This document shows positions 26,760 to 38,713 of a stretch of DNA of 64,000 nt, one piece after another. Below the pieces are notes generated by a model, which saw only the letters and a list, made by a program, of their open reading frames with translations, was not told where the DNA came from and ran no database searches. Position 1 is the stretch's first letter. The number at the start of each line of letters is the position of its first letter. The DNA lies in assembly GCF_037975245.1 (NCBI RefSeq), contig NC_092579.1, positions 4,488,001 to 4,552,000 on the forward strand, read 5' to 3'. This DNA comes from Apostichopus japonicus. Its lineage: Eukaryota; Echinodermata; Holothuroidea; Aspidochirotida; Stichopodidae. The translations under genes were made by a program, and so were the position numbers.

Positions 26760-28894
26760 CATCACATAGTTGTTTATGATGCATCCATAGACCAAATTTA
26801 CTATCAGAAACTTGAACATAAGTCACCATTAGCCTGTCTACAAGTCTTTACGTTAGCTGATGATGATTTAATCAAACAATTGATTTGGCGATAAAACAAT
26901 TGCCCATAAAAAATATTTAAAATAATAAAAAAAGTATGGGAACCTTATGGTTGAGGGCGTATTAAAGTTGCACACTGTATCTGTGTCTGTTTATAAAACA
27001 TAGCTGTGTTCATGTTGACAAACAAAACATTAATTAACTCATTCTTTTGGGGAAAAAAGGCTATTTCCGGTGAAAGGAAATACATTCTCATGATAATGTG
27101 GATTGTAAAGGGAACCTGTTACAAATGAAGGAGATGATTAAGGCCGTTATCATAGGCATTAAGTTAGTGGAAATGAGCCGAGAGCTTTAGTATTTAAAAT
27201 ACAATCATTTGAACTATTCCCCCGCAAGAAATCTCAAACCATGCACCAAAAACCAAACTGTATCGCACCTATAGAACCTTACACATGAATCTGAACAAAA
27301 TATAAAGAAATCGCTACCTGGGGACGAGAGAACAGCCACAAAAAAAAAACAAAAAAAAAAACAGAAAACTGCGTTGATCCACTATTCTGTAGTACAAGAC
27401 ACAGAGAGACTGTTCAAAATAATTCACATCGATGGAAACAAGTGAAGGTGAAATTAATTGGCAAAACGCTCGTACTCAAAGGCGGAAACCAGTCAAAACG
27501 TGTATCAATTCTCGCGAAATTGATTGTAATGGAGTTGATTCTATTGGTATCCGAATTTGATTGAAAAGATATAGCAGGTTTATGATAATTTAAGTGAATA
27601 AAATGTTTCCTATTTCCCCCTCACTAACAAAGTTCACGACGATTCTAACGATATTGGAATTAAATCAACTATAAATAATAAAGCCATAATTTTGAAGGAA
27701 ACATAGAGGATGGGAAGAGCTTGAAATTGATTAAAAACGGCAGCTGAGAAGAAATTGTTTTGTACTTGTTAATGGTGTAGTAATTATTTCAAATTAATTA
27801 CTTTCACGAACAATAGACTGAACAAGTATAATAAAATAGAATGAGAACCAAATCTCTCGTGACATGATTGGTGGTGGATAAAAAACTTGGTGGTTTTGTT
27901 AAATCAAACAACAGAATTAAAATAGCGTGTGGAAACTGCATGGATGAAATAAAACTCTCAAATCAAAGACGTCGCAGTTTAAGATGTCCATTGTAGAGAT
28001 TTATTTGTATTCAACATTAACAGAGCTTTATCACAACGTTATGCTTATGAATAAACATAATGTGAACAAAATAGCGCTCTTGCTTTTATACTAGCACAAG
28101 AGAATGTTTACCACGATATCGAAACATCTATAATAAACCAGTTACGCATGTCACTAAACATTGCATTTACATTGCATTTGCATAATAAAGTAACATAAGT
28201 TTTTACAATGCTACCCTAACAAGCAAACGAACGCGGGAGCGAGCAGAAGAGAAAAATGTAAATGTAAAATAATGTAAAAAGAGGAGATTTTCGTGAAGCA
28301 ACTTTTATATATACATTTTGTTATTAACATAAAAACTATATGGTTTGAAAGAGACTATGCGAGGCACAAGATCAGTATAAATAGGCTTTGTTTTTGAACA
28401 ATAGAACCGAAATTGTCCTTCAGACACACACTGCACGTTAACAATACGTTTACTTTAAATTTTGAATATTTACCCTTAATTTCTTTTTCCTATTTGGCTA
28501 GACTATAATGTTATACCAAACAGGCCATCCGTTTCAGCTCCACTCAGCAATGCCAAACTTATAATGCGGAAAACATTCAGTACTTTGTCTTTTTGAACAC
28601 ATCCAGGAAAACTAAGTTTTGGCACGCGAGATTGACTGTTATTTATATATGCAACTTAAAGTTAACTATTTGACATTCATTATTTATAACAAACAAAAGC
28701 GAATTGATTAAAATTTACAATAAAGGCAGCCTACGTCATCATCCAATTTCTGTTAGAGCAGCATTCCAACCATTCGACATATTCTGAATTTTTGAAAACT
28801 AAAAAAACGTAAGGTACATTGAAATATGATTTGGGTCGTCTGTGGCGGTACCATGCCGGTGTAAGAAGTATTTAATTTGCAAATTATTTAGGTG
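26760..28894. other. Intergenic, no supported gene
   Basis: AT-rich sequence with no exon-like frame, recognised repeat or RNA gene. Confidence 0.55.
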
Positions 28895-30619
28895 GGAGGG
28901 GGCAGGCACGCTACCGTCCTACCTTCAAATCCGGAATGTTCAACATACGACCCTTATGTGCTTTATAGCGCTTTTCTCTATAAAATACATGTACGATAAT
29001 GTGAAGTCATTGTTGAAACAATTATGGAGATTTGCCGCTTGTTAGGGGAGAATGTCGCATAGCGCTCTCAATTATATTCAAACGAGTTTTGTTTTGAAAG
29101 TGAGACACCAGTTAATGCTCTTCGGACTCGTTTTTGAGCATGTAGTGTGTTGCTATGGTTGTGTGTACGTTCTTTAATAATGTTATCATAATTTGTAAGA
29201 AAAATAACCATAGATAGAAACTCAGCCTGTGCACGAAAACCAAACCACCTGATCTCATAGGCAGAGAAGCGACCCGTTTGGTTTTACCGAGGTGAGTCCA
29301 TGTTACAGTAAATATTATACAATGCATTTGTTTGTCCTTTGAAGTGTGCTCCAATTGGTCGATTCAGGAAACATGATACGGTGGCCCACTAAAGACATAG
29401 TAGAGTACATATTAATGTCCTTTGCTAATGACGTAATAATTCACCGGATCCCGATTGGGCCACCGTACGTAACAGACGGCCCTGGAGGCAGTTGACCAGC
29501 TGTTAGAACGTGTTGCAATGCTGGAACACCTCAAAATATAATCGTTTGCACACACTATTAGTACTGATCCTGTAAATGCTGGATTGAAATTGAGATTGGG
29601 CTTTACGTGATGGGGTGGGGCGGGAATCAGGGGATACAATCCCGGAAACAGGGGTCAATTTGGGGACCCGGGAAAATAAGGAGAGAATTGGTAACATGGG
29701 ATAAAGAATCATATAATCTAAATATTCTAATATTCTGAAGGACATAATGGGCCTCGGAACCTGAAAATAGCACTCGAACCCTATGATTTGTGAGTTTTTT
29801 TCACAACCTGCATGAATTATTTCTAATTATTGGCAAGGATGGATAGATTGTCTCATATCACCCTATTGTCTGTAATGTTGGTATATAGACAATGTACCTG
29901 CCAGCTGTCGCTACTCTATATACCAATTCTTTGGAGAATTCTTTATCATTCTAGGACCTCTTTTTTTCTTGCTAGATCATCGTGGATAATGCGATGTTTC
30001 AACAAAGATGTCTTAAAGCTTTATTTATTTTTAAAAAGATAATCAAACGGGGGAAACATTGATACAGTTATCAACAAATTTATATTGCAACCATGAGTTA
30101 TTAGCCTTATTGATTTTCTTATGAGTGACTTCTGCAAGAATGAAAGTCCTGTGTCCTACCATACAAGTATGAGTTATTCTAAACTTTAAACTGATGAAGA
30201 CCCCAGCTAACCATTTGGATTCACAATGCCTTGCAAAGTGTAACCACAGGTTCCACAAAACATAAAGAAGACAGTTACATGAATCAGAAATTGCATTTTT
30301 ACTTGTATTAATTGAGTATCTTTATACATGATCAGAGAAAGCAAAGCAAGAATGGAGATAAATTTTAATGTAAGAATGAAAGGAAATTAAAGTACCAGGA
30401 AGCTTTAATATTTTTTAAATAACTGAAAATGATAAGAATTACAATAAAAAAAGGGAAAAGGAAAATTATATTAATATATTTTAAAAATAATTCTTCTAGA
30501 AGGAATAGTCGCTAATTGGTAGGACCAAGTAAACAATGGTTACTTTCTGTCAAATTTGTTTGTTGTCTTAAGTCAAGGAGAGGTGAATCATTGGACTAAA
30601 AATCTTGACTACATGAACA

Positions 30620-30690
30620 GAACAGAATTCGAACCAATGACATCGCCCTTATGTTGGCTGCTTTATACAACTGAGCTTATTCTAGAAAGC
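30620..30690 (-). repeat. tRNA-like (SINE head) remnant in unit A
   Basis: On the minus strand an AGCTCAGTTGTATAA stretch lies about 40 bp before GGTTCGAATTC, giving A-box and B-box spacing. The counterpart in unit B (about 41155-41320) has an additional body segment missing here. Confidence 0.5.
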
Positions 30691-32709
30691 AAATGGATAC
30701 AAATTTATATACGGATTGACTTGGTACCAGTTATAATTTTCAAATAAAGAACATTTAATTAATTATTTGTTTTGGATTTGTACATAATTGATCCTATTCA
30801 TACATTTTATATAACTTATAATCATGGAATAGATGAATTGAAATTGAAGACACAAAGAGATCAAGAAACAGGAAACCAAAACCAACTGAAAATAGGAAGA
30901 TGGAAGTAGAGAATTTAAGAATAAAAACAGGAGTATTATAGCGTGTTGTCCAACTCCTCATGTCACAGACTGCTTGATGAAATCATCGTCAAGATGTTTA
31001 ATTAATAGCAAGTCTCCCATAAAACACTTCGAAATGTTATGTCAATGTTACTAACACACTGTGGAATACAGTCAGGTAAATGATTTGATTTTAACGTGTT
31101 ACTCTAATACATTAATAGATTGAAAATTCCCTATGATATATTTAGTAGCACTAAATTGATTGGAACAACACTTAGTAGACTATAAACTATCATTAAACTA
31201 AATTTTCTTACATGATCACATACTTTCTAATTAGTGGTAAAATTTCATCACCATGTAACTAATTAACTTTGATTTATCTTTCATTTTCCTAACTTAATAC
31301 TTACGGTACTCATTCAGATTGAAATTTCAATCTATGCAATGACAGTTGTTAAATTATCACTTATTAAGTATACGTAGGTAGGAAGTCATATCTAAGAAAT
31401 GCCCAGTGTCCGTCAAACGCTGTTAAGTCTATGTTAGTTTGATTCTCTCTTAAGTGTCGTCATTATGACGTCATCATCTTGTCTTACATTTTTAATTTAG
31501 CCTGTCCCAACATAATGACATGAAGAAATTGAATAAGAAATAGTTAGGATAAATTCAGGAATTATGTTCTGGTTTTTCTCAGGTCTGATGTTATGTAGAC
31601 TTTAAAAATGTGCCAGATTAATCACTACATTACAAGAATATATGACATATATGCCGTAAATATGTTTTATGTTATATAGTTTTCCAACTATGAAAATTGA
31701 TGAAGTAAAATGGAATATATGTTAGCATATTCACTACGACATGTGAGATGAATTTCTTAAACTAATATTGTGTCATATGATTAAAACAATAGATGCATTT
31801 TATAGAGGAACTTCTTTCGCAAACAAACAGATTCAAACAAATGCAAATGCGTATTCCATCCTCCCATATACTTTTACAGTATGAGTCAAAAAGAATAATA
31901 ACCACGCTTTTCTCGTAGAGTACGCATGTATCCTATAGTGATATGTAATGCCTATAGTGATAAATGTTATGCCTACCGTACTTTCCATTCAATAGATGGA
32001 TTCAGCTTATTGATTAGTTGCTTGCAATTTATGGATTTACAGTAAAATGACACATTCTTGGCAGACATTTTGTCTTATTTTAATTGAGGGTAATATAAAA
32101 AGTATCAACATATTGAGAAGATATTTCCCCTCAAGCAACAAAGAACACAAGATATTATCGAAATTAAGACTAACCAATATGAAACTGCAGGAAATTTCTC
32201 CATTATTACAAAGTTGTCAAAATGTCTGATTATTCATGATGAAATATGAAGGAAAATTATTTGAAAGTATCATTTATGTCAAGCGAAGTCTCATCGATAA
32301 ACGTAAAACTAAGAAGCTAAAACTCTCCGTTGTTGTTATTTTTTTTAATACAAAACGCATGTGTTATACCTAGTTTCTATCAGTTCTTCACGTCAAAAAC
32401 CTACGACCAATAAATGCGCAATTACAGCTAAAGCTGCTTATTATCACTTTTGACGATATTGGAATCTCCTTTTAATACCACCTTCATGAGCCGAAATATC
32501 ATGAAATTTTTACATTAACCAATACTTTCATTTAATTCAATTATGTTATGATGTGACCGCTGTGTTTCAGTCCTAAGTTAAGGCCAGAGAAATAAACAAC
32601 GAAAGCTAACTATGTTATAAAATTATACAATAGTTTTAATACCATGAAGAGTTTCTCATTTATCCCGTCTGACAGAAAGGAACGACAGACCCATCACGAT
32701 TTGACATAT

Positions 32710-34122
32710 TTAATCCTTAATGTTTACCTGGAATAATTGAAACTGAAGTTGTCTAATTTTTACATGTCCATCTGGAATATTGGAGTAATACTTTTTAAGG
32801 TTTTTTGTAGCCTCAGTCAAGTATCCCCACTTTCCTGTGATTCTATTTTCCAGCTCGCCTGGTCTTTCCTTCAGTATTTTCACACAAGACTTAAATATTT
32901 CTTCACAAATCGACGCAGCTTTCTCCGTGACTCTGCGGCCACTATTGGACTTCACTAAGTGCTGGACATACCAGTGCTGTGCCTCTAAGCGATCTTGTAA
33001 AGATGACTCGAATCTTTTAATCGCCTCCAGATAGGTTGCCTCTGCTCTATCGTATTCTCTCAACTTGTGATGAGCCCAGGCCTTATGGACAAACGCATAA
33101 AAATGTCCAGGCTCCTTTGCGAGGCATTTGTCGATGTTTCTCATCTCAGCTCGAAGATACCTGTACTTGTCATCATTATTATTACTCTGCTTTGCAAGTT
33201 GACTATATATCAGAGATTTTTGGAAGAATATGTCTGATCTAGGCGTCTTCAACTTTTCACCCTTTTGTAACACATCCAGTGCATTTTGAAGCTCGTTTTG
33301 CCTACGATAAAAACGAGCTTTGACGAGAATCACTTGACACGATTCGTCCCTAGCTTCTTCAATCAGTCGCCTCGCCTCATTGCTTCTCTCTGGAATTTTT
33401 ATCAAAACTGACGCCATATCACACCGAGCAGCGTCATTTGTTGGATCTAGCTCGATAGCCTTCTCATAGTATTTAATTTCCTCGTCCATTCCATCGTACC
33501 GGTCGGTGGCGCTCTTGGTATGTTTGCGAGCGAACCGTCCGACCAATTCACCACATGTGTGATACCAAGATGCTTTGGATTGGATTACTTCTGTCGCTCT
33601 TTTGTATCTTTGCAGTGCTTCTTGACATCTAGTGAGCCCAAGACGGGCCAGAGCAAATCCCTCTATTACATAAATGTAAGCATGAAGCTCCTCTGACTGC
33701 GCTGTTGGCTTCGCCAACCAATTTTCCGTCAGCGTTTTGAGAAGCATTTCTCGTTCATCATTCGGCGCCGCGGAGCCACTCTGCTTGAATTTCTCCAGGA
33801 GCCAAAGGCGGTTTGCCGACGACACTGTTAGACAAGCCTGTCGCTCTTGGTTATCGTCAAGTTCACGGGCCTCCTCTTCCGCCTGAAGAAAGAATTCACG
33901 AGCCTTCACCGGGTTAAGGTTCACTTCTTTGAACTTCTGGGAGACCTCTATGTACCCTCGAAAAAGCAGGAGGTCACATACTGAATCTCTCCAACCTACC
34001 TCGTCCCTCGTTTCAAGTTTACTGTCGAGTTTGTTCACAATTGTTTCGTAATCCACGGTACAGTCCTTCTCTAGCTGCCAATTAAAGTGGCAGGGGACCT
34101 GTTTCCACCAATCTGAATCCAT
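32710..34122 (-). CDS. IFIT-like: IFIT-like tetratricopeptide protein, copy A
   Basis: 470-residue frame read from ATG 34122; the frame is open 20 codons further, but a TTTTCAAG splice acceptor ends at 34158. The ATG sits in a strong context (AAGATGG). IFITs are about 470-490 residues, with nearly all coding sequence in one exon after a short first exon, as here. CHFNW (residues 11-15) matches the N-terminal CHFTW of vertebrate IFITs. YYEKAIELDPTNDAARCDMA (about 216-235) and RFYRRQNELQNALDVLQKG (about 267-285) are TPR helices; KFYRRKG with KALELLKKAL sits at the same place in human IFIT1. A further TPR is KAWAHHKLREYDRAEATYLEAI. Vertebrate IFITs are cytosolic antiviral proteins that bind non-self 5' RNA ends; RNA binding here is inferred. 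No signal peptide or membrane segment. It shares 95% identity with copy B. Alternative: another superhelical TPR family. Confidence 0.85.
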   Translation of the reverse strand: MDSDWWKQVPCHFNWQLEKDCTVDYETIVNKLDSKLETRDEVGWRDSVCDLLLFRGYIEVSQKFKEVNLNPVKAREFFLQAEEEARELDDNQERQACLTVSSANRLWLLEKFKQSGSAAPNDEREMLLKTLTENWLAKPTAQSEELHAYIYVIEGFALARLGLTRCQEALQRYKRATEVIQSKASWYHTCGELVGRFARKHTKSATDRYDGMDEEIKYYEKAIELDPTNDAARCDMASVLIKIPERSNEARRLIEEARDESCQVILVKARFYRRQNELQNALDVLQKGEKLKTPRSDIFFQKSLIYSQLAKQSNNNDDKYRYLRAEMRNIDKCLAKEPGHFYAFVHKAWAHHKLREYDRAEATYLEAIKRFESSLQDRLEAQHWYVQHLVKSNSGRRVTEKAASICEEIFKSCVKILKERPGELENRITGKWGYLTEATKNLKKYYSNIPDGHVKIRQLQFQLFQVNIKD

Positions 34123-34529
34123 CTTGGTCGTACTTTTGCGCTTCCGTGTAATCGATCCTTGAAAAGGTAATAGAAGAAACATACAATGTTATAAGCGATT
34201 TTCATTGAAATGAGCTATTCAGACTAACTCACAGAAACAAAAACAAAAGGAAGAATGGGCAGAAAACGGATGGATGGATGGATGGGTGAATGGCCAACAA
34301 GATCTCGGATCCTTTGTTTTGAAGCAGAAGTTACAATGAATATCTGTCAGCCCAAGAAAAAGGAATAGAACTCAAATTCCTAGCATGATTTCGCACCTAA
34401 TTTTTAGTGCATTACAAAGGTAACATCACAATGATAAACGGTATGTTACTCTACGCTACATTTTATTGAAATCATGTATTTTTATGTAATGTTTAGTAAA
34501 TTGATGCAATAAAAATTAAATCAACCTAC

Positions 34530-34605
34530 CGAAAACTTGGAGATGATCTTGATCTTGATCGCTATTGATATGCAGAGTATGCGAACGACTTCAAGCAACA
34601 ATTGC
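34530..34605 (-). other. Predicted non-coding first exon of IFIT-like copy A
   Basis: A donor-like GTAGGT starts at 34529, followed 372 bp downstream by the acceptor at 34158. A TATATATG at 34642-34635 would place transcription start near 34605. The exon has no ATG, so translation would begin in the main exon. The same arrangement is kept in copy B (donor after 45097, TATA at 45209-45202). This is a prediction only. Confidence 0.4.
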
Positions 34606-34671
34606 TAATAAATTGTTATATGGATATACTGCAACATATATAGTCCTTTATTTCGTAATTCTAAAATGACG

Positions 34672-34681
34672 GGGTAATTCC
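34672..34681. promoter_or_regulatory. kappaB-like decamer upstream of IFIT-like copy A
   Basis: GGGTAATTCC, about 30 bp upstream of the candidate TATA box. It departs from the GGGRNNYYCC consensus at one position. It is retained at 45239-45248 upstream of copy B, although the duplication is recent enough that conservation alone says little. Confidence 0.3.
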
Positions 34682-35076
34682 TACTAACTAATTATTGATA
34701 TTTATTTGTTTTCACGTTATCATCATAGATTGTTATAACCTCTATTGACATTGTTAATTATCATGTCAAGTATTACTTGATTACCCTTCGTGATACGAAA
34801 AATCAAAGAACGAAGTTCAAAGCACCTCCTTAACAATACAATATAGATCAAAATACCAAACCTATTCGGCACATTGGTAATATCTAATTACATGCAAAAC
34901 ATAGTGATAATTACTTTTTGTTCACAAGTTTAGAGTGCACATGAGCTGAAGAAGGCAGTATATGCACTTTTTCGTTTTGCATTTGTTCGTTTTGCATCAG
35001 TCATTACGCACAGCTTAATTAACGTTATTTTAAATCACCCAACTCTTACAATTTATTACCAGGTTATACCACGTAC

Positions 35077-35079
<3 letters not shown>

Positions 35080-35136
<57 letters not shown>

Positions 35137-35143
35137 ATATATA
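35080..35143. repeat. (TA)n microsatellite at the Penelope 3' end
   Basis: TA run ending directly at the element. With 38671-38712 it forms the two halves of the insertion site. Confidence 0.9.
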
Positions 35144-35527
35144 GGAATAACGGAAAAAACTGTTAAACAACTATGCTGCATTTAGAGAAAGGCTGGATCT
35201 CGAGTGAGATACAATAATTGAATTAAGTAAGTGATTGGAAGTAAAACAGCCAATGTTTGGTTTTTGCAGAGCTTTCGAGCAAAACTAGCTCTTCTTCAGT
35301 GCATGATCACCGAAAGTGACAAGGAGTAGCAGGAATTGAAACTGTTTTATAGAGAAGATGTCGGCATGGTTGTAAAGGCAAAGCGACTTACTGATTTCTG
35401 CTGAATAGAGCAGAAGTATTAGAAATTCGGATTATTTTAATCCGCGTCGGATTATTTTAATCCGATTCCGTCGTAATTGTAAAGGAATTGTTTTGGTTTA
35501 TCTGGGACGGCAAATCGTTTCTGATGT
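35141..35527 (-). repeat. Penelope pseudo-LTR, 3' copy
   Basis: Contains the C-terminal codons and stop (35457) of the element protein, a duplicated ATTCGGATTATTTTAATCCG-like palindrome around 35424-35464, and a degenerate hammerhead motif at 35267-35303. Confidence 0.9.
35267..35303 (-). ncRNA. Degenerate hammerhead-ribozyme motif in the pseudo-LTR
   Basis: On the minus strand: TGCA, CTGAAGA, A, GAGC-TAGTTTT-GCTC (stem II, 4 bp), GAAA, GC, TC, TGCA. The two TGCA strands pair as stem I, and GC would be a minimal palindromic stem III. The box CTGAAGA differs from canonical CTGATGA at one core base, so cleavage may be weak or absent. The same motif is at 38411-38447 in the other repeat. Hammerheads in Penelope-like repeats are established knowledge. 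Confidence 0.6.
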
Positions 35528-38258
35528 TTAAGCCGAATGGTGCCGTGGTCTTTAGGTTTAGTTCCCAGAAATTTTCTTTCGCTTTCCTAGATTTATCTGT
35601 CCAAGAATCGTTCTGGTCAATGGCAATAACACGCAAATTCTCAATTGAATGATTTTGGAGATTGAAGTGATTTGCAACGGGTTGGTGGATCTTTTTTGTT
35701 TTGATCGCCGATCTATGTTGTGTCATTCTCATTCTAAGAGTGTTTTTTGACTCTCCAATGTATTGTAAGTTACAAATATTGCAGTAGATGAGGTAAATGA
35801 CATTTTTGGATAGGCAGTTAATTTTGTGCCGAATTTGGAACGTGCGTTTGGTTTGGTTGCTCTGAAAGGCCCCGGTCGAATCGACAAGTAAGCACGTTTT
35901 GCAATTTTGTGTACAGGGCGATGATCCTGTAGTTTCTGTTTTGCTTTCCCCTAATGGGGTGTCATCCCGAAAGGATGCCCGAACTAAGATATCCCGTAGG
36001 TTGCTGGGTCTTTTAAAAGCGATGACAGGTAATTCTGGGAATACTGATTTCAGGCGTTCGGTGCCTTGAAGTAGGTGAAAATTCTTCTGAATGATATTAG
36101 CCAGTGGTGGGAGACCAGGGTGGAATTCAGTAACCAATGGTACCCTTTTGGAACTGGTTTGACGAGTTTTGTACGTCAATGTTTCGGTACGGGGTTTGCT
36201 TTTAGCCTTTTTGATGGCATTTTCAATAGTACCCCGAAAATACTGTCTGTTTAGGAGGTGTTGTGACAGTTCTTTAGTGCGTGAATCAAAATCGACTTCA
36301 GAGGAGCAAATGCGTCGAATGCGCAACGCTTGACTGTACGGAATATTTCTGGTGCAGTGACGTGGATGGCAACTGCTTGGTAAGAGGTAATTGTGCTTGT
36401 TCGTGGGTTTATTGAACAAGTCTGTTTTGAGTGAACCATTTTGTAGGGTCACGGTGGTGTCCAGAAAGTGAACGCCATGTCCAGAAAAATCAGCAGTGAA
36501 TTTGATAGTGTGATGAAACGAGTTTATGTCATCAATGAAGAGTTTTAGATTAGCCTCACCATGGGTCCATATCATAAAGATATCGTCAATGTAACGTAAC
36601 CACGTGTGTGGTTTCAAGTTTTGTCGAGATAAAAATTCTTTCTCGAGGTTTCCCATAAAGATGTTGGCAAAAGACGGTGCCATTTTGGTACCCATTGCGG
36701 TGCCATGAATTTGGAGGTAGTGTTTGTTGCCAAATACCAGATTATTGTTGGTCAAGATAAGTTGCATTAATTCGGCCAATTCTTTCTTCGTGGGGGTTTT
36801 GCCACGTATCGGTTTGAATGCTTTTGTGCAGGCCGAAATGCCCTCTTCGTTAGGGATATTTGTGTATAACGAAGACACATCCAAGGTTACTAACAGAGAA
36901 GATAAGGGAAGATTTTTTATTTCCCCAATTTTCCGGATGAAATCCGTAGTGTCCTGCACATAGGACGGTAGGGCCGAAACGAGAGGTTGGATGAGGAGAT
37001 CCACGAATTTGGAAATTTTTTCAGTGGCTGTGCCATTACCCGATATTATGGGCCTCCCGGGATTGCCTTCTTTGTGAATTTTAGGCAGAAAATAAAAGCG
37101 ACCAGGTTTTGGGTCGTTTTCCAGGAGGTTTTGGCCTAACTTGCGGTCAATGGAACCGTTAGAGACTATCTTTTGGATGACTCTTTTCACGTTTTGTGTG
37201 ATTTCTTGAGTGGGATCAGAATCCAGGAGTTTGTAGTGTTGAGGGTTGCCGAGTAGTCTGTTGGCTTCCTCTCTGTAGAATTGTTTGCCCATAGCGACAA
37301 TTGCAGAACCCTTGTCGGCTGGCTTGATGACAATGTCATCGCGCTTCCGCAGTTCATGAATGGCCTGTCTCTCAGTTTTGTTGAGATTGTCGCGGAAGTC
37401 TGGGGCGGAGGTGTGTGTTTTGACATCCTCTTCAATGGCCGAAATAAATTATTCAAGAGGCGCACAATGGGCCTTGGGTGGATTCCACGAGCTTTTTGGC
37501 TTAAAATTGGAATGCAAGTCGTTGGTTTCTTGCGTGGTGTTATTGCCATTTTCGTCGGCAAAAAATTCACGGAGACGTAAGCGTCGATAGAACAGATTTA
37601 GGTCAAGAGAAAGTTTCTGAGCGTTTACTTGCCGTGGTTTAGGGCAAAAATTTAGACCTTTGGAGAGTAGGTTTGTTTCTCCTGCCGAGAGTTGGCAATC
37701 AATGGTAACAACTGCACTTTTGGTGGTGTTGCATGCGGTCTGTATCTCTTTCCGACGGAATCTGCGAGACCTGGTTCTTTTTGAGGTTTCAAGTTGGGTT
37801 TCACCAGAAGACTTAACTCTTTGCGTGACATTATCCCTCTTCAATTTGTGACATTGTCTTGAAGCTAGGGTATGTGAGAGGTTCAAGCAAATTTTGGAGA
37901 TGGAGTCAAGCTTTCTTTCGAACTCGTTCTTTGGGAGTTCTTTTTGCAGTTTTCTGGTTTTGGAATCAATTTGCTGGCTAAGTTCGTGAATTGTTTTGCG
38001 ACAAATACTTATTTGCACAGCCATTAATTCAAGCGAAGCATTCTTAAGGATGCCTTTCCAATTGGCAAAGCTGTCGCTGTCAGAAAGTGGTAAACCAGCA
38101 CGGACCTTGATTTTAAGTCCTTTTGGTACCGTTTTGTTTTTACGGTATAGTCTGTAGTTGGAAAGATGATGCCGATACCTAACCCGTTTTTCGGAAAGGC
38201 GTCGAAGCGTTTTCAAAGTTTCAAAGATGCTCTCCATTTTGAAGCATAGTTGGATCAA
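35457..38258 (-). pseudogene. Penelope reverse transcriptase/GIY-YIG protein with one in-frame stop
   Basis: One continuous frame of about 933 codons from ATG 38258 (a second ATG is seven codons on) to a stop at 35457. The only interruption is a TAA at 37451-37449. Upstream of it lie a basic N-terminal region and the LSKGLNFCPKP and FYRRLRLREFF blocks typical of the family. Downstream come KPADKGSAIV, FYFLPKIHK, LDVSSLYTNIP, GTAMGTKMAPSFANIFMG and the RT active site YIDD. The C-terminal nuclease has IYLIYCNICNLQYIGES (GIY-YIG) with a nearby Cys pair. The protein would copy RNA into DNA primed at nicked target DNA. The stop could be a true mutation, an assembly error or a recoded codon. Confidence 0.9.
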
Positions 38259-38284
38259 TTAGATACCAACAGTGAAAGATATAG

Positions 38285-38668
38285 ATAGGAATAACGGAAA
38301 AAACTGTTAAACAACTATGCTGCATTTAGAGAAAGGCTGGATCTCGAGTGAGATACAATAATTGAATTAAGTAAGTGATTGGAAGTAAAACAGCCAATGT
38401 TTGGTTTTTGCAGAGCTTTCGAGCAAAACTAGCTCTTCTTCAGTGCATGATCACCGAAAGTGACAAGGAGTAGCAGGAATTGAAACTGTTTTATAGAGAA
38501 GATGTCGGCATGGTTGTAAAGGCAAAGCGACTTACTGATTTCTGCTGAATAGAGCAGAAGTATTAGAAATTCGGATTATTTTAATCCGCGTCGGATTATT
38601 TTAATCCGATTCCGTCGTAATTGTAAAGGAATTGTTTTGGTTTATCTGGGACGGCAAATCGTTTCTGA

Positions 38669-38671
<3 letters not shown>
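38285..38671 (-). repeat. Penelope pseudo-LTR, 5' copy (truncated)
   Basis: Identical to 35141-35527 by eye, including the C-terminal codons of the element protein and the degenerate hammerhead at 38411-38447. It stops abruptly at a TA tract. Confidence 0.9.

Positions 38672-38712
<41 letters not shown>
38671..38712. repeat. (TA)n microsatellite between SINE and Penelope element
   Basis: TA run with one CA interruption, joining the 3' tail of the SINE to the 5' end of the Penelope element. Confidence 0.9.
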
Positions 38713-38713
38713 G

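Larger units (their letters stand above)
28895..34967. repeat. Segmental duplication, unit A
   Basis: Matches 39445-45533 end to end with small indels. The left edge begins at GGAGGGGGCAGGCAC and the right edge is lost after GAGTGCACATGAGCTGA(A/G)GAAGGCA. It contains one complete IFIT-like gene with its upstream region. Coordinates shift by 10,550 at the start and 10,573 at the gene, reflecting small gaps such as about 70 bp missing here near 30605-30630 relative to the other unit. Confidence 0.92.
35141..38671 (-). mobile_element. Penelope-like retroelement
   Basis: A 387-bp direct repeat (35141-35527 and 38285-38671, identical by eye) brackets one long frame for reverse transcriptase plus GIY-YIG nuclease. 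The 5' copy (in element orientation) is cut off at a TA tract. The 3' copy contains the last codons of the frame, which is the partially tandem arrangement known for Penelope-like elements. Both ends abut (TA)n. Identical repeats indicate a young insertion. It separates the two IFIT-like duplication units. Confidence 0.93.

Noticed and set aside
32710-34182. 490-codon start for the IFIT-like protein
   Set aside because: The first 20 or so codons span a likely intron end (TTTTCAAG acceptor), and the downstream ATG has a strong context and gives the family's length.
37187-37570. 127-codon frame within the Penelope element
   Set aside because: Out of frame with the element protein; the true frame continues through this stretch with one TAA.
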